From assembly GCA_016188575.1 (NCBI GenBank), contig JACPHN010000198.1, positions 1-29,181 of the forward strand: 29,181 nucleotides of DNA, read 5' to 3'. This stretch comes from Candidatus Schekmanbacteria bacterium (GTDB taxonomy: Bacteria; CSSED10-310; JACPHN01). The notes below the pieces were generated by a model. It saw only the letters and a program-made list of their open reading frames with translations, was not told where the DNA came from and searched no databases. This document shows, one piece after another, positions 7,622 to 15,159 of this stretch. Position 1 is the stretch's first letter. Every line of letters starts with the position of its first letter. The position numbers were made by a program, and so were the translations under genes.

Positions 7622-8557
7622 GTGGCGAAGGCCGAGCTCACGAGCGCGGAAGCTGACCGCATTGCCGGCAATCGCCAGGAGTTGCGCAAGGCCTTGCTCC
7701 GCGAAGTCATCGTGGGCAGCCTTGGCCATCCCGCGACGGTTTTTCCAACTGCCGCCGCGGCTCTGGCGGTGGCCTGGATGGTGATCTTCGAACCGTCGCT
7801 CGCGCCGTTCTTGACGGCGATTGGGCTTGGCGCGACGGCCGCCGCGTCGGCGGTGGTCAACTTCTTCTTTCGTGGCCCCAAGCTCGCGGAGAAATACGTG
7901 AAGCGGCTGGAGGCGGCGCGCCAGCGCCGTTCTGAGGAAGGCCGGCAGGCGCTGCGCAAGCGCCTCGCGGCGCTACCTGTTCCGGACGGCTTGCGCGCCT
8001 TCGACGAGCTGCTGGCCACCCACGAGCGCCTGGACGAAGCCCTCCCGATGCTGGAAGAGCAGGATCCGATGCGGGCCGTCGATGTGCGCATGTTTGGAGT
8101 GGAAGCGCGGGAACGGGGGCTCGAGTCGTTGGATCGCGCGGCCACCGCCCTGGAGCAGCTCGTCAAGGTGGACGTGGTGGCACTGCGAAAACAGGTGAGC
8201 GCAATCAACGCGACGCTGGCGAGCCGCGGCGCCGAGGGGCCGCTGTCCGCGGCGGGAGCGCGGCGGAATGCCGCCGACCGCGAGCGTCTGGCGGCGCTTC
8301 AGGCGCGGCTTGCAGCGTGCGACGAGGGCATGGCGCGCGTCTCTCAGATGATTGCAAGCGTCGAAAAAGCTACGGGGCTCATGGAGAGCACCGTCGTGAA
8401 ACTGGCCTCCGGATGCCCTACGGATCCGGAGTTTTGGAATACGATTTCCAGCGACAGTGGGAGTCTTGAAAAAAGCGATGATCTCCCGTTTAACCTACCG
8501 GATTTTGGCGTTACCAGCGAGTCGGAAGGATGCGATGCCCAGTATCACAAGGAGTGA
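7622..8557 (+). CDS. Membrane hairpin / coiled-coil protein, last gene of the operon
   Basis: A 311-residue protein; GTG 7622 follows GGAGG at 7607-7611, 22 bases after the preceding stop. Residues about 38-84 form two close hydrophobic segments (FPTAAAALAVAWMVIF and an Ala/Gly-rich stretch ending AVVNFFF). A long, charged, helical region (about 85-265) is rich in Arg, Glu, Ala and Leu and looks like coiled coil. The C-terminal 40 residues are acidic, Ser-rich and probably disordered. I do not recognise a family. A helical protein in this position recalls loci where substrate-binding/OmpA proteins sit beside TelA-type proteins, but I see no TelA signature. The predicted topology is a short membrane hairpin with a large cytoplasmic helical part. 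It may connect the periplasmic binding proteins to the cell interior. Confidence 0.75.
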   Translation: MAKAELTSAEADRIAGNRQELRKALLREVIVGSLGHPATVFPTAAAALAVAWMVIFEPSLAPFLTAIGLGATAAASAVVNFFFRGPKLAEKYVKRLEAARQRRSEEGRQALRKRLAALPVPDGLRAFDELLATHERLDEALPMLEEQDPMRAVDVRMFGVEARERGLESLDRAATALEQLVKVDVVALRKQVSAINATLASRGAEGPLSAAGARRNAADRERLAALQARLAACDEGMARVSQMIASVEKATGLMESTVVKLASGCPTDPEFWNTISSDSGSLEKSDDLPFNLPDFGVTSESEGCDAQYHKE

Positions 8558-8683
8558 ATCAGGGGGCTCCCGGGATATGGCGCTCGTAAGCAGAATATGT
8601 CAAAATGGGTGCCGCCACGATGCCACACTTGCCTCAGCGCACCGAGCTGACATGGCGGCAGCCTGCGAACACCGGAGATGTCT

Positions 8684-10027
8684 ATGAACAGAATAACCGA
8701 TTTCGCCGTTTCAGCACTCGTTCCATTGTGCCGCCGTTCATTCCGCGCGGGTGCAGCGATCTCTGCGCTGGCGCTTTGCTTGGGCGTAGGTGCCGCCTCG
8801 GCGCAGGTTTTTTCAGACGATGTTCGGGTCAACGATCTCGCGCCTGGGGATCAATCCGCCCCGGCAATCGCCGTAAGCAAGGAGGGTATCCTTCATGTCG
8901 CCTGGACCGACACGCGGGAAGGCGACACGAACGTCTATTCCGCGGCCAGTACCGACGGCGGCCGGACGTTCGGCGAGAATCGGCGCGCCAATGACAATGG
9001 TGCAGGCGAGCAATCGTCACCCACCCTTGTGGTTGCCGAGGATGGCACCGTTTTCGTAGCATGGGTCGATGATCGCGCCGGTTCCCTCGACGTGTATCTG
9101 GGCTCCAGCGCCGACGGTGGCGTCAGCTTTTCCGAGAGCGCACGGGCAAACTTTCGGACGCAAGGCGATCAGACGGAACCGACAATGGCCGTCGCCACGG
9201 ACGGCGATCTGTACGTTTCCTGGGCCGACAGGCGCACCGATGACGCGGACATCTACGTCACCCGTAGCACCGATGGCGGCGACACCTTTTCATTGGCGAC
9301 GCGTGCGAACCAAAAGACGAGCGGAAACCAGACCGCGCCATCCATTTTGGCGGTTGCGGGGGGTACAACCTTCGCCGCCTGGACTGACGATCGCCTCGGC
9401 ACCAAGGACGTGTACCTTGCCAGGAGCACTGACGGTGGCGAGATCTTTTCAAGCGCCGTAAGCATCAGTGACGACACCGGTGACGATCAGTCTCAGGTAC
9501 GGCTCGCCTTGCCTCAGGACGGCAATGGCACCATCCTGTACGCGACGTGGACGGATACCCGCAGCGGGAGCGAGGACATCTACTTCGGGAAGTCTACGGA
9601 CGGAGGCGCCACCTTCGGTGATTCCGTTCGCGTCAATGACTTCGGGAACACGGCGGCGCAGAATCATTCGTCGCTTGCCGTCGACAAGGATGGCGTCATC
9701 CACGTCGCCTGGGCCGACAACAAGAAGGGAACTTCGGACATCTACTACGCGCTGAGCACCGACGGCGGGCAGACCTTTTCGGCGGACGTCCGCGTCAACG
9801 TCGACTTCGGCGACGAGCAAGCTGCGCCAGCAGTCGCTCTGGACAGGGGTGGTCGCGTCTTTGTCGTCTGGCAGGACAACCGCGCGGGCTCATCTCAGGA
9901 CATCTACTTGTCGGGAGACCATTACCTCGGACCGTTGGTTCCGGCGGGGTCCGGGATCGGGCTGGCGGCAGCCGCGCTGGCTGTCGGCCTGTGCGCTCGC
10001 TTCCAGGGACGCCGGCGACAGGAGTGA
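8684..10027 (+). CDS. Secreted seven-bladed beta-propeller with Asp-box repeats and C-terminal anchor
   Basis: A 447-residue protein. Of two nearby ATGs, the one at 8684 is preferred because GGAG (8674-8677) lies six bases upstream; it would abut the ATG at 8678. A long signal peptide ends at about residue 40 (AASAQ). Seven repeats of about 55-60 residues follow. Each holds an AW-x-D-x-R-x-G turn and a D-I/V-Y strand, and six end in an Asp-box (STDGG-x-TF), as in BNR/sialidase-like propellers. No sialidase arginine triad is evident, so this is more likely a binding or structural propeller than an enzyme. The C-terminus has a hydrophobic segment (IGLAAAALAVGLCA) followed by GRRRQE, the layout of PEP-CTERM/MYXO-CTERM-like sorting tails, but I see no diagnostic motif before it. 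It stands alone between the operon upstream and the convergent glutaredoxin gene. Confidence 0.82.
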   Translation: MNRITDFAVSALVPLCRRSFRAGAAISALALCLGVGAASAQVFSDDVRVNDLAPGDQSAPAIAVSKEGILHVAWTDTREGDTNVYSAASTDGGRTFGENRRANDNGAGEQSSPTLVVAEDGTVFVAWVDDRAGSLDVYLGSSADGGVSFSESARANFRTQGDQTEPTMAVATDGDLYVSWADRRTDDADIYVTRSTDGGDTFSLATRANQKTSGNQTAPSILAVAGGTTFAAWTDDRLGTKDVYLARSTDGGEIFSSAVSISDDTGDDQSQVRLALPQDGNGTILYATWTDTRSGSEDIYFGKSTDGGATFGDSVRVNDFGNTAAQNHSSLAVDKDGVIHVAWADNKKGTSDIYYALSTDGGQTFSADVRVNVDFGDEQAAPAVALDRGGRVFVVWQDNRAGSSQDIYLSGDHYLGPLVPAGSGIGLAAAALAVGLCARFQGRRRQE

Positions 10028-10078
10028 ACCTTCTGTGACCGATGCAGTAGCTCGATTGTCAGAGGTTCACTGCGAGAT

Positions 10079-10099
10079 GCGCGGCACGAGGTGCCGCGC
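10079..10099. terminator. Hairpin between convergent genes, probable bidirectional terminator
   Basis: GCGCGGCAC (10079-10087) pairs perfectly with GTGCCGCGC (10091-10099) around a GAG loop. It lies 52 bases after the propeller stop and 30 bases beyond the end of the convergent glutaredoxin gene. There is no T tract on either strand, so it is not a textbook intrinsic terminator, but the position fits shared transcription termination. Confidence 0.45.
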
Positions 10100-10128
10100 T
10101 CCTGCCGGTGAGAGCGCGACGGCGGTCC

Positions 10129-10470
10129 TCAGGACCGGGCCAGCACGGCCTCCATTTTCTTTTGGAGCTCACCGCTCTGATAGAGCTCCAGGGCGATATC
10201 AGAGCCGCCGATAAGCTCGCCGCCCACGAAAACTTGCGGCGTCGTCGGGAAATCGCTGAATGCGCGCAGCGCCGGCCGGATGCTGTCGTGTCGGAAAACG
10301 TTCACCACGGTGAACGGATGACCACAGGCGGCGAGCACCTGGTAGGCCCGGTGAGAGAATCCGCACATGGGCGTGTCTTTCTCACCTTTCCCGAACACGA
10401 CGATGGGGTCCGCTTCGACAATCGCACGGATATCGTCCGGCGTCCAATCACGGCCTTCAGGCTGGTTCAT
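10129..10470 (-). CDS. grxD: Monothiol CGFS glutaredoxin (Grx4 family)
   Basis: A 113-residue protein of normal family length. The active-site motif CGFS (Cys36) is present, preceded by VVFGKGEKDTPM, which matches the VLFMKG..(x)..P.CGFS layout of class II glutaredoxins. Further on are the TTPQVFVGGELIGGSDIALEL elements that bind glutathione (Thr-x-Pro and Gly-Gly-x-Asp). Such proteins carry a [2Fe-2S] cluster bridged with glutathione and work with BolA proteins in iron-sulfur cluster delivery and iron sensing. GAGGTG sits just before the ATG. The bolA gene ends 10 bases upstream, so the two form one transcription unit. One small departure from the family is GKGEKD in place of the commoner KGTP-type sequence. 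Confidence 0.92.
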   Translation of the reverse strand: MNQPEGRDWTPDDIRAIVEADPIVVFGKGEKDTPMCGFSHRAYQVLAACGHPFTVVNVFRHDSIRPALRAFSDFPTTPQVFVGGELIGGSDIALELYQSGELQKKMEAVLARS

Positions 10471-10480
10471 GAGTCACCTC

Positions 10481-10765
10481 TTATTGCTCACGTGGCTCCG
10501 CGTCGCGCGGAGCGAGTGTTTGGGGGGCAGGTGGCGCGACGACCGTCTTGATCTCTACCGCGTGGATCTCGCGCGCGAGGTGGATGCCGAGCGCCTTCTG
10601 AACCATGCGGTGTTGATCCAGCAGCGACTTGCCGGCGAAAGTCGCCGCCTCGACGCGCAGCCGGAAGTGGTCCGAAGTGCCGGTCATGTCGGCAACGTCC
10701 ACTCTTGCATTGGGGATGGCGTTCTCGATGAGCGCCCTGACGTCGTCACACGATAGTCGATTCAT
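10481..10765 (-). CDS. bolA: BolA-family protein
   Basis: A 94-residue cytoplasmic protein. It has the BolA core: an N-terminal helix (VRALIENAIPNARVDV), GTSDHFRLRVEAATFAG with the conserved His, and SLLDQHRMVQKALG, the signature helix with the second conserved His. Residues 75-94 are a Pro/Ala-rich tail beyond the usual fold. AGGA lies five bases before the ATG. It is followed after 10 bases by the CGFS glutaredoxin gene; the two products are known to form heterocomplexes around a [2Fe-2S] cluster. The size and the partner fit either a BolA or an IbaG/YrbA type; the sequence alone does not settle which. Confidence 0.9.
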   Translation of the reverse strand: MNRLSCDDVRALIENAIPNARVDVADMTGTSDHFRLRVEAATFAGKSLLDQHRMVQKALGIHLAREIHAVEIKTVVAPPAPQTLAPRDAEPREQ

Positions 10766-10838
10766 GCGATTCCTACTTGCTCGGGTGGCCTCCGGTCACA
10801 CGCCGGCTGGCCCGCCAAGCGCTGTTGGACATGCTCCT

Positions 10839-10847
10839 AGCATAGCA
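10839..10847 (-). promoter_or_regulatory. Extended -10 promoter for bolA-grxD
   Basis: On the minus strand the site reads TGC-TATGCT (extended -10), directly after the stop codon of the upstream phosphatase gene (10848-10850). Transcription would begin near 10832, about 65 bases before the bolA ATG. No clear -35 is visible. The same hexamer TATGCT is used in the promoters proposed at 3369 and 15065. It would allow bolA-grxD to be expressed independently of the signalling cassette upstream. Confidence 0.4.
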
Positions 10848-12143
10848 TCATTGCGCCAACTGCAACACAACCAGGGTGCGGTCATCTTGCTGCCGCGCGC
10901 CGCCCGCATGGGCGCTGACCGCGCGGACGACGTGTGCGAGGATCATGGGCGCCGGGCTTGTCCGCACTTCTGCGGCCAGAGAGCCGATTCGCTCCTCCCC
11001 GAATTCGTCATCCTCGGCGTTGGTTGCCTCGGAGAATCCATCGGTGAATAGCGCCAGAACCGACCCCGGCGAGATGCGGACCAGCTCTTCAGAATACGAC
11101 AGGTCCGGCAGGATCCCAAGCGGCATGCCGCCCGCCTCCAGTCTGCCAACCGCAGTTTCGCCGTCGTCGGGACGAATGAGAAACGGCGGGTTGTGGCCGG
11201 CGTTGCAGTAGACGAGCTCTCCTCGACTGGGCCGCAGCAGGCCGAGAAATGCAGTAACATAGCGCCCGCTTCCGGCTGATTCCCACAGCAGAGCACTGAG
11301 CCTGGCGGCGAGCCGCGCAGGCGAGGTCGCCTCTTCCTGCAGAGCGTGATAGCTGGCACGCAAGCTCGCCATGAGCAGGGCCGCGGGCATGCCCTTTCCC
11401 GCGACGTCAGCGACGATGAAAGCCAGTTCGCCCTCGCGTCGCACAAAATCATAATAGTCACCGCCGACCTCACGGCACATCTCCAGCAAGCCCGCGACGG
11501 CAACGGCACCGTCTTGCGGGATCTTGCCAATCAGACCCTGCTGAATGTCACGCGCCAGCGCCAGCTCGCGCTCCAATCTCTGGATACGCACCGTTTCCTT
11601 CACCAGGCGGGCGTTTTCCAGGGCAATCATCGCCTGATCCGCAAGGATCGCCAGTAGTTGCAGCTCGCCTGCACCGTACGCCTGCCCGGTCCAGCGCTTT
11701 CCAAGCAGGAGCAGCCCCAGGGTGGCGTCGCTGGCCTGCATCGGAACAACGACGCCGATATCGTGTCGTGCCAGCACCTCGGCCGCGGACGAAAGTTGGG
11801 CGTCGGCCGCAAGCTCGGCGACCAGCCGCGGCCCCTCGCGGGTGTCCCACTGGCGGAGCAACGCTTCCGCGGCCCGCTCGAGCTCGCCAGATGCCTCCGG
11901 CCGTGAGCCGCGCGCAAAGACCAGCACCGGCTTCGACCCGCCCTGCGCGGTAATCACGGCCAGCCGACTGACCATCATCTGCCCCATCACGGCAAGTGAC
12001 AGCGTCTGCAGAACGACGTCCGCGTCGAGGGACGCGCTCAGACGCCGCGTCGTCTCAAAAACCGTGCGCATCTTGATGGCCATGAGACCCAACTCGTTCA
12101 ACCCGGCCTGGTCGCTACCGCTCGATATCTGTTCATTTCGCAT
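10848..12143 (-). CDS. GAF-domain PP2C/SpoIIE-type serine phosphatase (RsbU-like)
   Basis: A 431-residue protein. Two tandem ATGs exist (12146 and 12143); AAGGG is spaced six bases from the second, which I chose. Residues about 25-185 look like a GAF sensor domain (RLSASLDADVVLQTLSL near its start, LLAILADQAMIALENARLV at its end). A connecting helix (LERELALARDIQQGLIGKIP) leads to the SpoIIE/RsbU phosphatase domain (about 210-430). The metal-binding acidic motifs are GGDYYD, ADVAGKGMPAALLMA, LFTDGFSEA and QQDDRTL. The domain order is that of cytoplasmic activators of partner-switching pathways, which dephosphorylate a STAS anti-anti-sigma protein. The gene overlaps the end of the RsbW-like gene by 11 bases, so the two are translationally coupled. 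The GAF ligand is unknown. Confidence 0.9.
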   Translation of the reverse strand: MRNEQISSGSDQAGLNELGLMAIKMRTVFETTRRLSASLDADVVLQTLSLAVMGQMMVSRLAVITAQGGSKPVLVFARGSRPEASGELERAAEALLRQWDTREGPRLVAELAADAQLSSAAEVLARHDIGVVVPMQASDATLGLLLLGKRWTGQAYGAGELQLLAILADQAMIALENARLVKETVRIQRLERELALARDIQQGLIGKIPQDGAVAVAGLLEMCREVGGDYYDFVRREGELAFIVADVAGKGMPAALLMASLRASYHALQEEATSPARLAARLSALLWESAGSGRYVTAFLGLLRPSRGELVYCNAGHNPPFLIRPDDGETAVGRLEAGGMPLGILPDLSYSEELVRISPGSVLALFTDGFSEATNAEDDEFGEERIGSLAAEVRTSPAPMILAHVVRAVSAHAGGARQQDDRTLVVLQLAQ

Positions 12144-12582
12144 CATGGACCCTTTTCACCATGCGCACCGCGTTCCCGCTCACACCCTTTGTCCATTCGA
12201 CTTCGTCGAGCAGCGTCCTCATCAAATGCACGCCCAGGCCGCCGACCTTGAACACAGCAAGATGCTGTTTGAGGTCCTTGGGCGGATGCGACGCCGGATC
12301 GAAGCCGACGCCCCTGTCCCGCAGGATCACCTCTATCTCATCGGCACAGCACGTGATATCGACCTCGATCTCCTGCGCCGCGTCGCCGCCACAGGAGTGC
12401 AGCATCACGTTCGCGGCCGCCTCGTCGACCGCGAGTTGGACCTTGGCCGCCTCCGCGGCGGGAAACCCGACGCGCCCACAAAGCTCGACGACGTGCGCGC
12501 GAATGCGCTCCAAGTTGATGGTGTCGCACGCGAGGACTACCGACAGGTGTTCAACACAGTCGCTATTTGGCGAGCTCGTCAT
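12133..12582 (-). CDS. RsbW-type serine kinase / anti-sigma factor
   Basis: A 149-residue cytoplasmic protein of the HATPase_c_2 group. ATG 12582 is preferred over ATG 12594 because GGAG lies six bases upstream. The ATP-binding motifs are visible: the N box in LAVDEAAANVMLHS, the G1 box in LRDRGVGFDP, and the G2 region in VGGLGVHLMRTLLDEVEW. Proteins of this family bind and inhibit a sigma factor or other target and phosphorylate a STAS-domain antagonist. The gene overlaps the preceding membrane phosphatase gene by 20 bases and the following GAF phosphatase gene by 11 bases. It is thus translated in step with two enzymes that would oppose its kinase activity. No STAS protein or sigma factor is encoded in the window. 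Confidence 0.9.
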   Translation of the reverse strand: MTSSPNSDCVEHLSVVLACDTINLERIRAHVVELCGRVGFPAAEAAKVQLAVDEAAANVMLHSCGGDAAQEIEVDITCCADEIEVILRDRGVGFDPASHPPKDLKQHLAVFKVGGLGVHLMRTLLDEVEWTKGVSGNAVRMVKRVHDAK

Positions 12583-15025
12583 GGTGCACTCCATCCCAGG
12601 ACAGCATCAGGAGCGTTACGTCATCGTGTTGGGCGCCTGCGCCTCGATACCTGTCGAGCTCGTCCATGATCCGCTTCTCGAGCTCGTCGAGCGGCAAACT
12701 GGCCGACCTGCCCAAAAGCGCACGCAGCCGGTCCTCGCCAAACTCTTCTCGTGCCGCGTTGAAATGTTCCGTCACGCCATCGGTGTAGAGGAGAACAACA
12801 TCGCCGGGCGCGAGCTGGAGCTCCACCTCTGAGGTCGCCTGGCGAAACATGGGCGAGGGCACGAGGCCAAGTCCCAATCCCTGCGCGTGTGGCACCGCGT
12901 CGTAGACCGCGCCGCGGCGAAGCAGCAGCAGCGGGAGATGGCCAGCCCGCACAAACCGTAGCACCCCGTGCCGCGTGTCCAAAGTACAATAGAGAGACGT
13001 GATGAACATCCCCTTGCCGAGCCGCCTTCGCAACAGGTCGTTGGCGCGCGCCAGAACTTCCTTGGGAGAAGTGAGCAGCGAGCCGAACGCCTGCAAGATT
13101 CCCATTGCCTGAGCCATGTAGAAAGCGGCCGTCATGCCCTTGCCCGAGACATCTCCGATCACCAGCCCAATATGCCCATCATTCCCCTGGACGACATCGT
13201 AGAAATCTCCACCCACAATTTGTGCGGGACGACACAGTGCGCGCAGAGTTATTCCGGCCACCGCAGGCAGCTCGGCGGGTAGGAGCGCGAGCTGAACGTC
13301 CCGCGCGATGTCGAGCTCACGCTGGAGAAGCTCCCGTTGGCGCCGGCTACGCGCCTTTTCCGTCAGCAGGTCGTCGAGGTCTGCCGCGCTCTCGGGGGAG
13401 AGCCGACATCGCAACCCCCAGGCACACAGGGCGCTCAACAGGATGGCGCCGGCCACACCAGGCCAGGTCAGAGGCATGGACACGGACGCGGACTCGGGCA
13501 TCACATACGCGGTCAGGCCGTAGCTGACGTAGGCGACTGCGCAGGTCAAGAAACCGAATTGCAGAAGAACCCCGGCCAGGACCACGGAAATCCCCAGAGA
13601 TGCGGGAACGATCAACCATGGCGGGGTGATGGCCGAGTTTGCCCACAGCGGCGGAGTCAGCGCGAGCACTGCGGTGATCAGCAAGGCGACCAGCGGCCTT
13701 TTCAGAAGCGCCGTGAGCGCCCCTTGGAGGAACATGTGAAAAGTGCCCACCGTACCGCCCAGGCACAGCAGCAGCGCTCCAAACGCGTGCAGTTTCGGCG
13801 CCGGCGACTCCGCGAGCGCTTCGCAAATGAAGGGCTGGACGGGAAGTGAAATGCCCAGCGCGATCAGGGCTGACAGACCGGTGGTAACGGCGGTTCCGAG
13901 GGCGGCACCGTACGCAGCTCCGCGCAGCAGCGGACCGGCCAGGCGCCGCGAGCTGAACCGCCCGTTGATCAACGCCGTGTAGCTCGCGAACATGCCCGGT
14001 CGCGTGTCGCTCCACATGGCCTCGCCCGCCGCAAATAACGCCCAGAAGAGCAAGGCCGCGATTGGAAACACGAGCACGAAGTTCACCACCGCCATCGAGG
14101 TCGCCGCGGCGGCGTCTTGCCCGTAATACATCGATGCCTGCATGCTCTGCCACTGCTGGATCACAAAGAAGATCAGGGGCAACGTTGCAAACAGTGTCCA
14201 GCGTCCCGGCGCGAGCTCCTCGGCGCGCCATTTGCGAAAGGCCACGATCACCGCCACGAGCATCAAGAGGCCAGTCACTCCAATGCGGGCGTTAACGGCA
14301 AGTTGTGGATACTTCAGGTCGTCACTCAGTGTCTTTTCGAGGTCCTTGTCGAGCTTGAGGTCAATCGTGTAGCCATCGAATACCTCGCCCGCCAGGACCG
14401 CTTCGAGAACCAGGCGAATGCCGGGCCAGCTCGGCCGGGTCGCCTCCCAGTGAATGACCTGGTCCACGCGATTCTGTGACGGCATCGGCGACACCGTCTG
14501 GAAGACGAACGGAGCCAGGTCCAGGCCGAGATCGCGCAGCGCCGACTCGGCTCTCAGACGCGCGGCCTCGCGCTCGAGCGGCGGCGCCCCACTGCCGCGA
14601 TCGGAGCGCACCCTGCGCAGGGAGACAACCGCTCCATCCGCCGCCTGGACCTCGACGTCATATTGCTCGGCGCTACTTTGCGAGCGGTACCGCACGGCGT
14701 AAACCAGACCTCGCGCCACCAAGCCGCGCCGCAAGAGCTCGCCGCGCGGCTCGCCCAGGCCGGCCAGGTAGTTGACCTGCGTGGACGGCAGCGCCCTGGT
14801 GACCCTGGACACGCCAAAGTCGCCGGCGGACACGCCGAACCCCCGCTGCAGCGCCGCATCCGCGGCATCGCCTGCCGCCGCCGGGGAAAGCGCCACGGGA
14901 ACGAATTGGTTGCCGGAGGTTCGCGATCCCAAGGTGAACGCGATACCAATGGCCACTACTACCAGCGCCAGCAGGAGCGCCGTCTCTCGCCCCGAGGGGA
15001 ATTCTATGGATCTTGCCGCCACCAC
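12563..15025 (-). CDS. Multi-pass membrane SpoIIE-type phosphatase with extracytoplasmic sensor region
   Basis: An 820-residue protein. The GTG at 15025 is chosen because GGAG (complement of 15033-15036) is seven bases upstream; an earlier in-frame ATG at 15139 would add 38 Arg-rich residues covering the divergent promoter region. Residues about 13-33 are a membrane segment. An extracytoplasmic region (about 35-230) contains PepSY-like stretches (AEQYDVEVQAADGAVVSLRR). Eight or nine hydrophobic segments follow (about 235-525). A helical linker (RQRELLQRELDIARDVQLALLP) leads to a complete SpoIIE/PP2C domain (about 565-815) with GGDFYD, GDVSGKGMTAAFYMA, LLYTDGVTEH and QHDDVTLL. It would transmit an envelope signal by dephosphorylating a STAS protein. 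It is the first gene of the cassette and overlaps the kinase gene by 20 bases. Confidence 0.88.
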   Translation of the reverse strand: MVAARSIEFPSGRETALLLALVVVAIGIAFTLGSRTSGNQFVPVALSPAAAGDAADAALQRGFGVSAGDFGVSRVTRALPSTQVNYLAGLGEPRGELLRRGLVARGLVYAVRYRSQSSAEQYDVEVQAADGAVVSLRRVRSDRGSGAPPLEREAARLRAESALRDLGLDLAPFVFQTVSPMPSQNRVDQVIHWEATRPSWPGIRLVLEAVLAGEVFDGYTIDLKLDKDLEKTLSDDLKYPQLAVNARIGVTGLLMLVAVIVAFRKWRAEELAPGRWTLFATLPLIFFVIQQWQSMQASMYYGQDAAAATSMAVVNFVLVFPIAALLFWALFAAGEAMWSDTRPGMFASYTALINGRFSSRRLAGPLLRGAAYGAALGTAVTTGLSALIALGISLPVQPFICEALAESPAPKLHAFGALLLCLGGTVGTFHMFLQGALTALLKRPLVALLITAVLALTPPLWANSAITPPWLIVPASLGISVVLAGVLLQFGFLTCAVAYVSYGLTAYVMPESASVSMPLTWPGVAGAILLSALCAWGLRCRLSPESAADLDDLLTEKARSRRQRELLQRELDIARDVQLALLPAELPAVAGITLRALCRPAQIVGGDFYDVVQGNDGHIGLVIGDVSGKGMTAAFYMAQAMGILQAFGSLLTSPKEVLARANDLLRRRLGKGMFITSLYCTLDTRHGVLRFVRAGHLPLLLLRRGAVYDAVPHAQGLGLGLVPSPMFRQATSEVELQLAPGDVVLLYTDGVTEHFNAAREEFGEDRLRALLGRSASLPLDELEKRIMDELDRYRGAGAQHDDVTLLMLSWDGVHHDELAK

Positions 15026-15064
15026 TCCGTTTCTCCGACCAGGCCTCCGGCGGAACAGGAATCG

Positions 15065-15073
15065 AGCATAGCA
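15065..15073 (-). promoter_or_regulatory. Extended -10 promoter for the phosphatase-kinase cassette
   Basis: On the minus strand the sequence is TGC-TATGCT, placing a transcription start near 15058 and a leader of about 33 bases before the GTG at 15025. There is no convincing -35. The divergent glycosidase gene begins at 15160. I see no equally good promoter for it in the 134-base interval. Confidence 0.4.
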
Positions 15074-15159
15074 CTCGTCCTCGGCGGGCGCTACAGTCCG
15101 CTGTCGGCGATACGCCTCTCCAGCTCGGGACCCGTTCACGCATCAGAAAGGACAGCCAC

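Noticed and set aside
8900-9920. DNA-level tandem repeat or CRISPR-like array
   Set aside because: The periodicity is that of the propeller's protein repeats; the DNA copies are diverged and there are no constant repeats with unique spacers.
8684-10027. Active sialidase
   Set aside because: Asp-boxes are present, but the arginine triad and catalytic Tyr/Glu layout of sialidases are not evident, and the repeats are too uniform.
11722-12669. A 315-codon plus-strand open frame across the phosphatase and kinase genes
   Set aside because: It is antisense to two genes with complete catalytic motifs and its composition is not protein-like.
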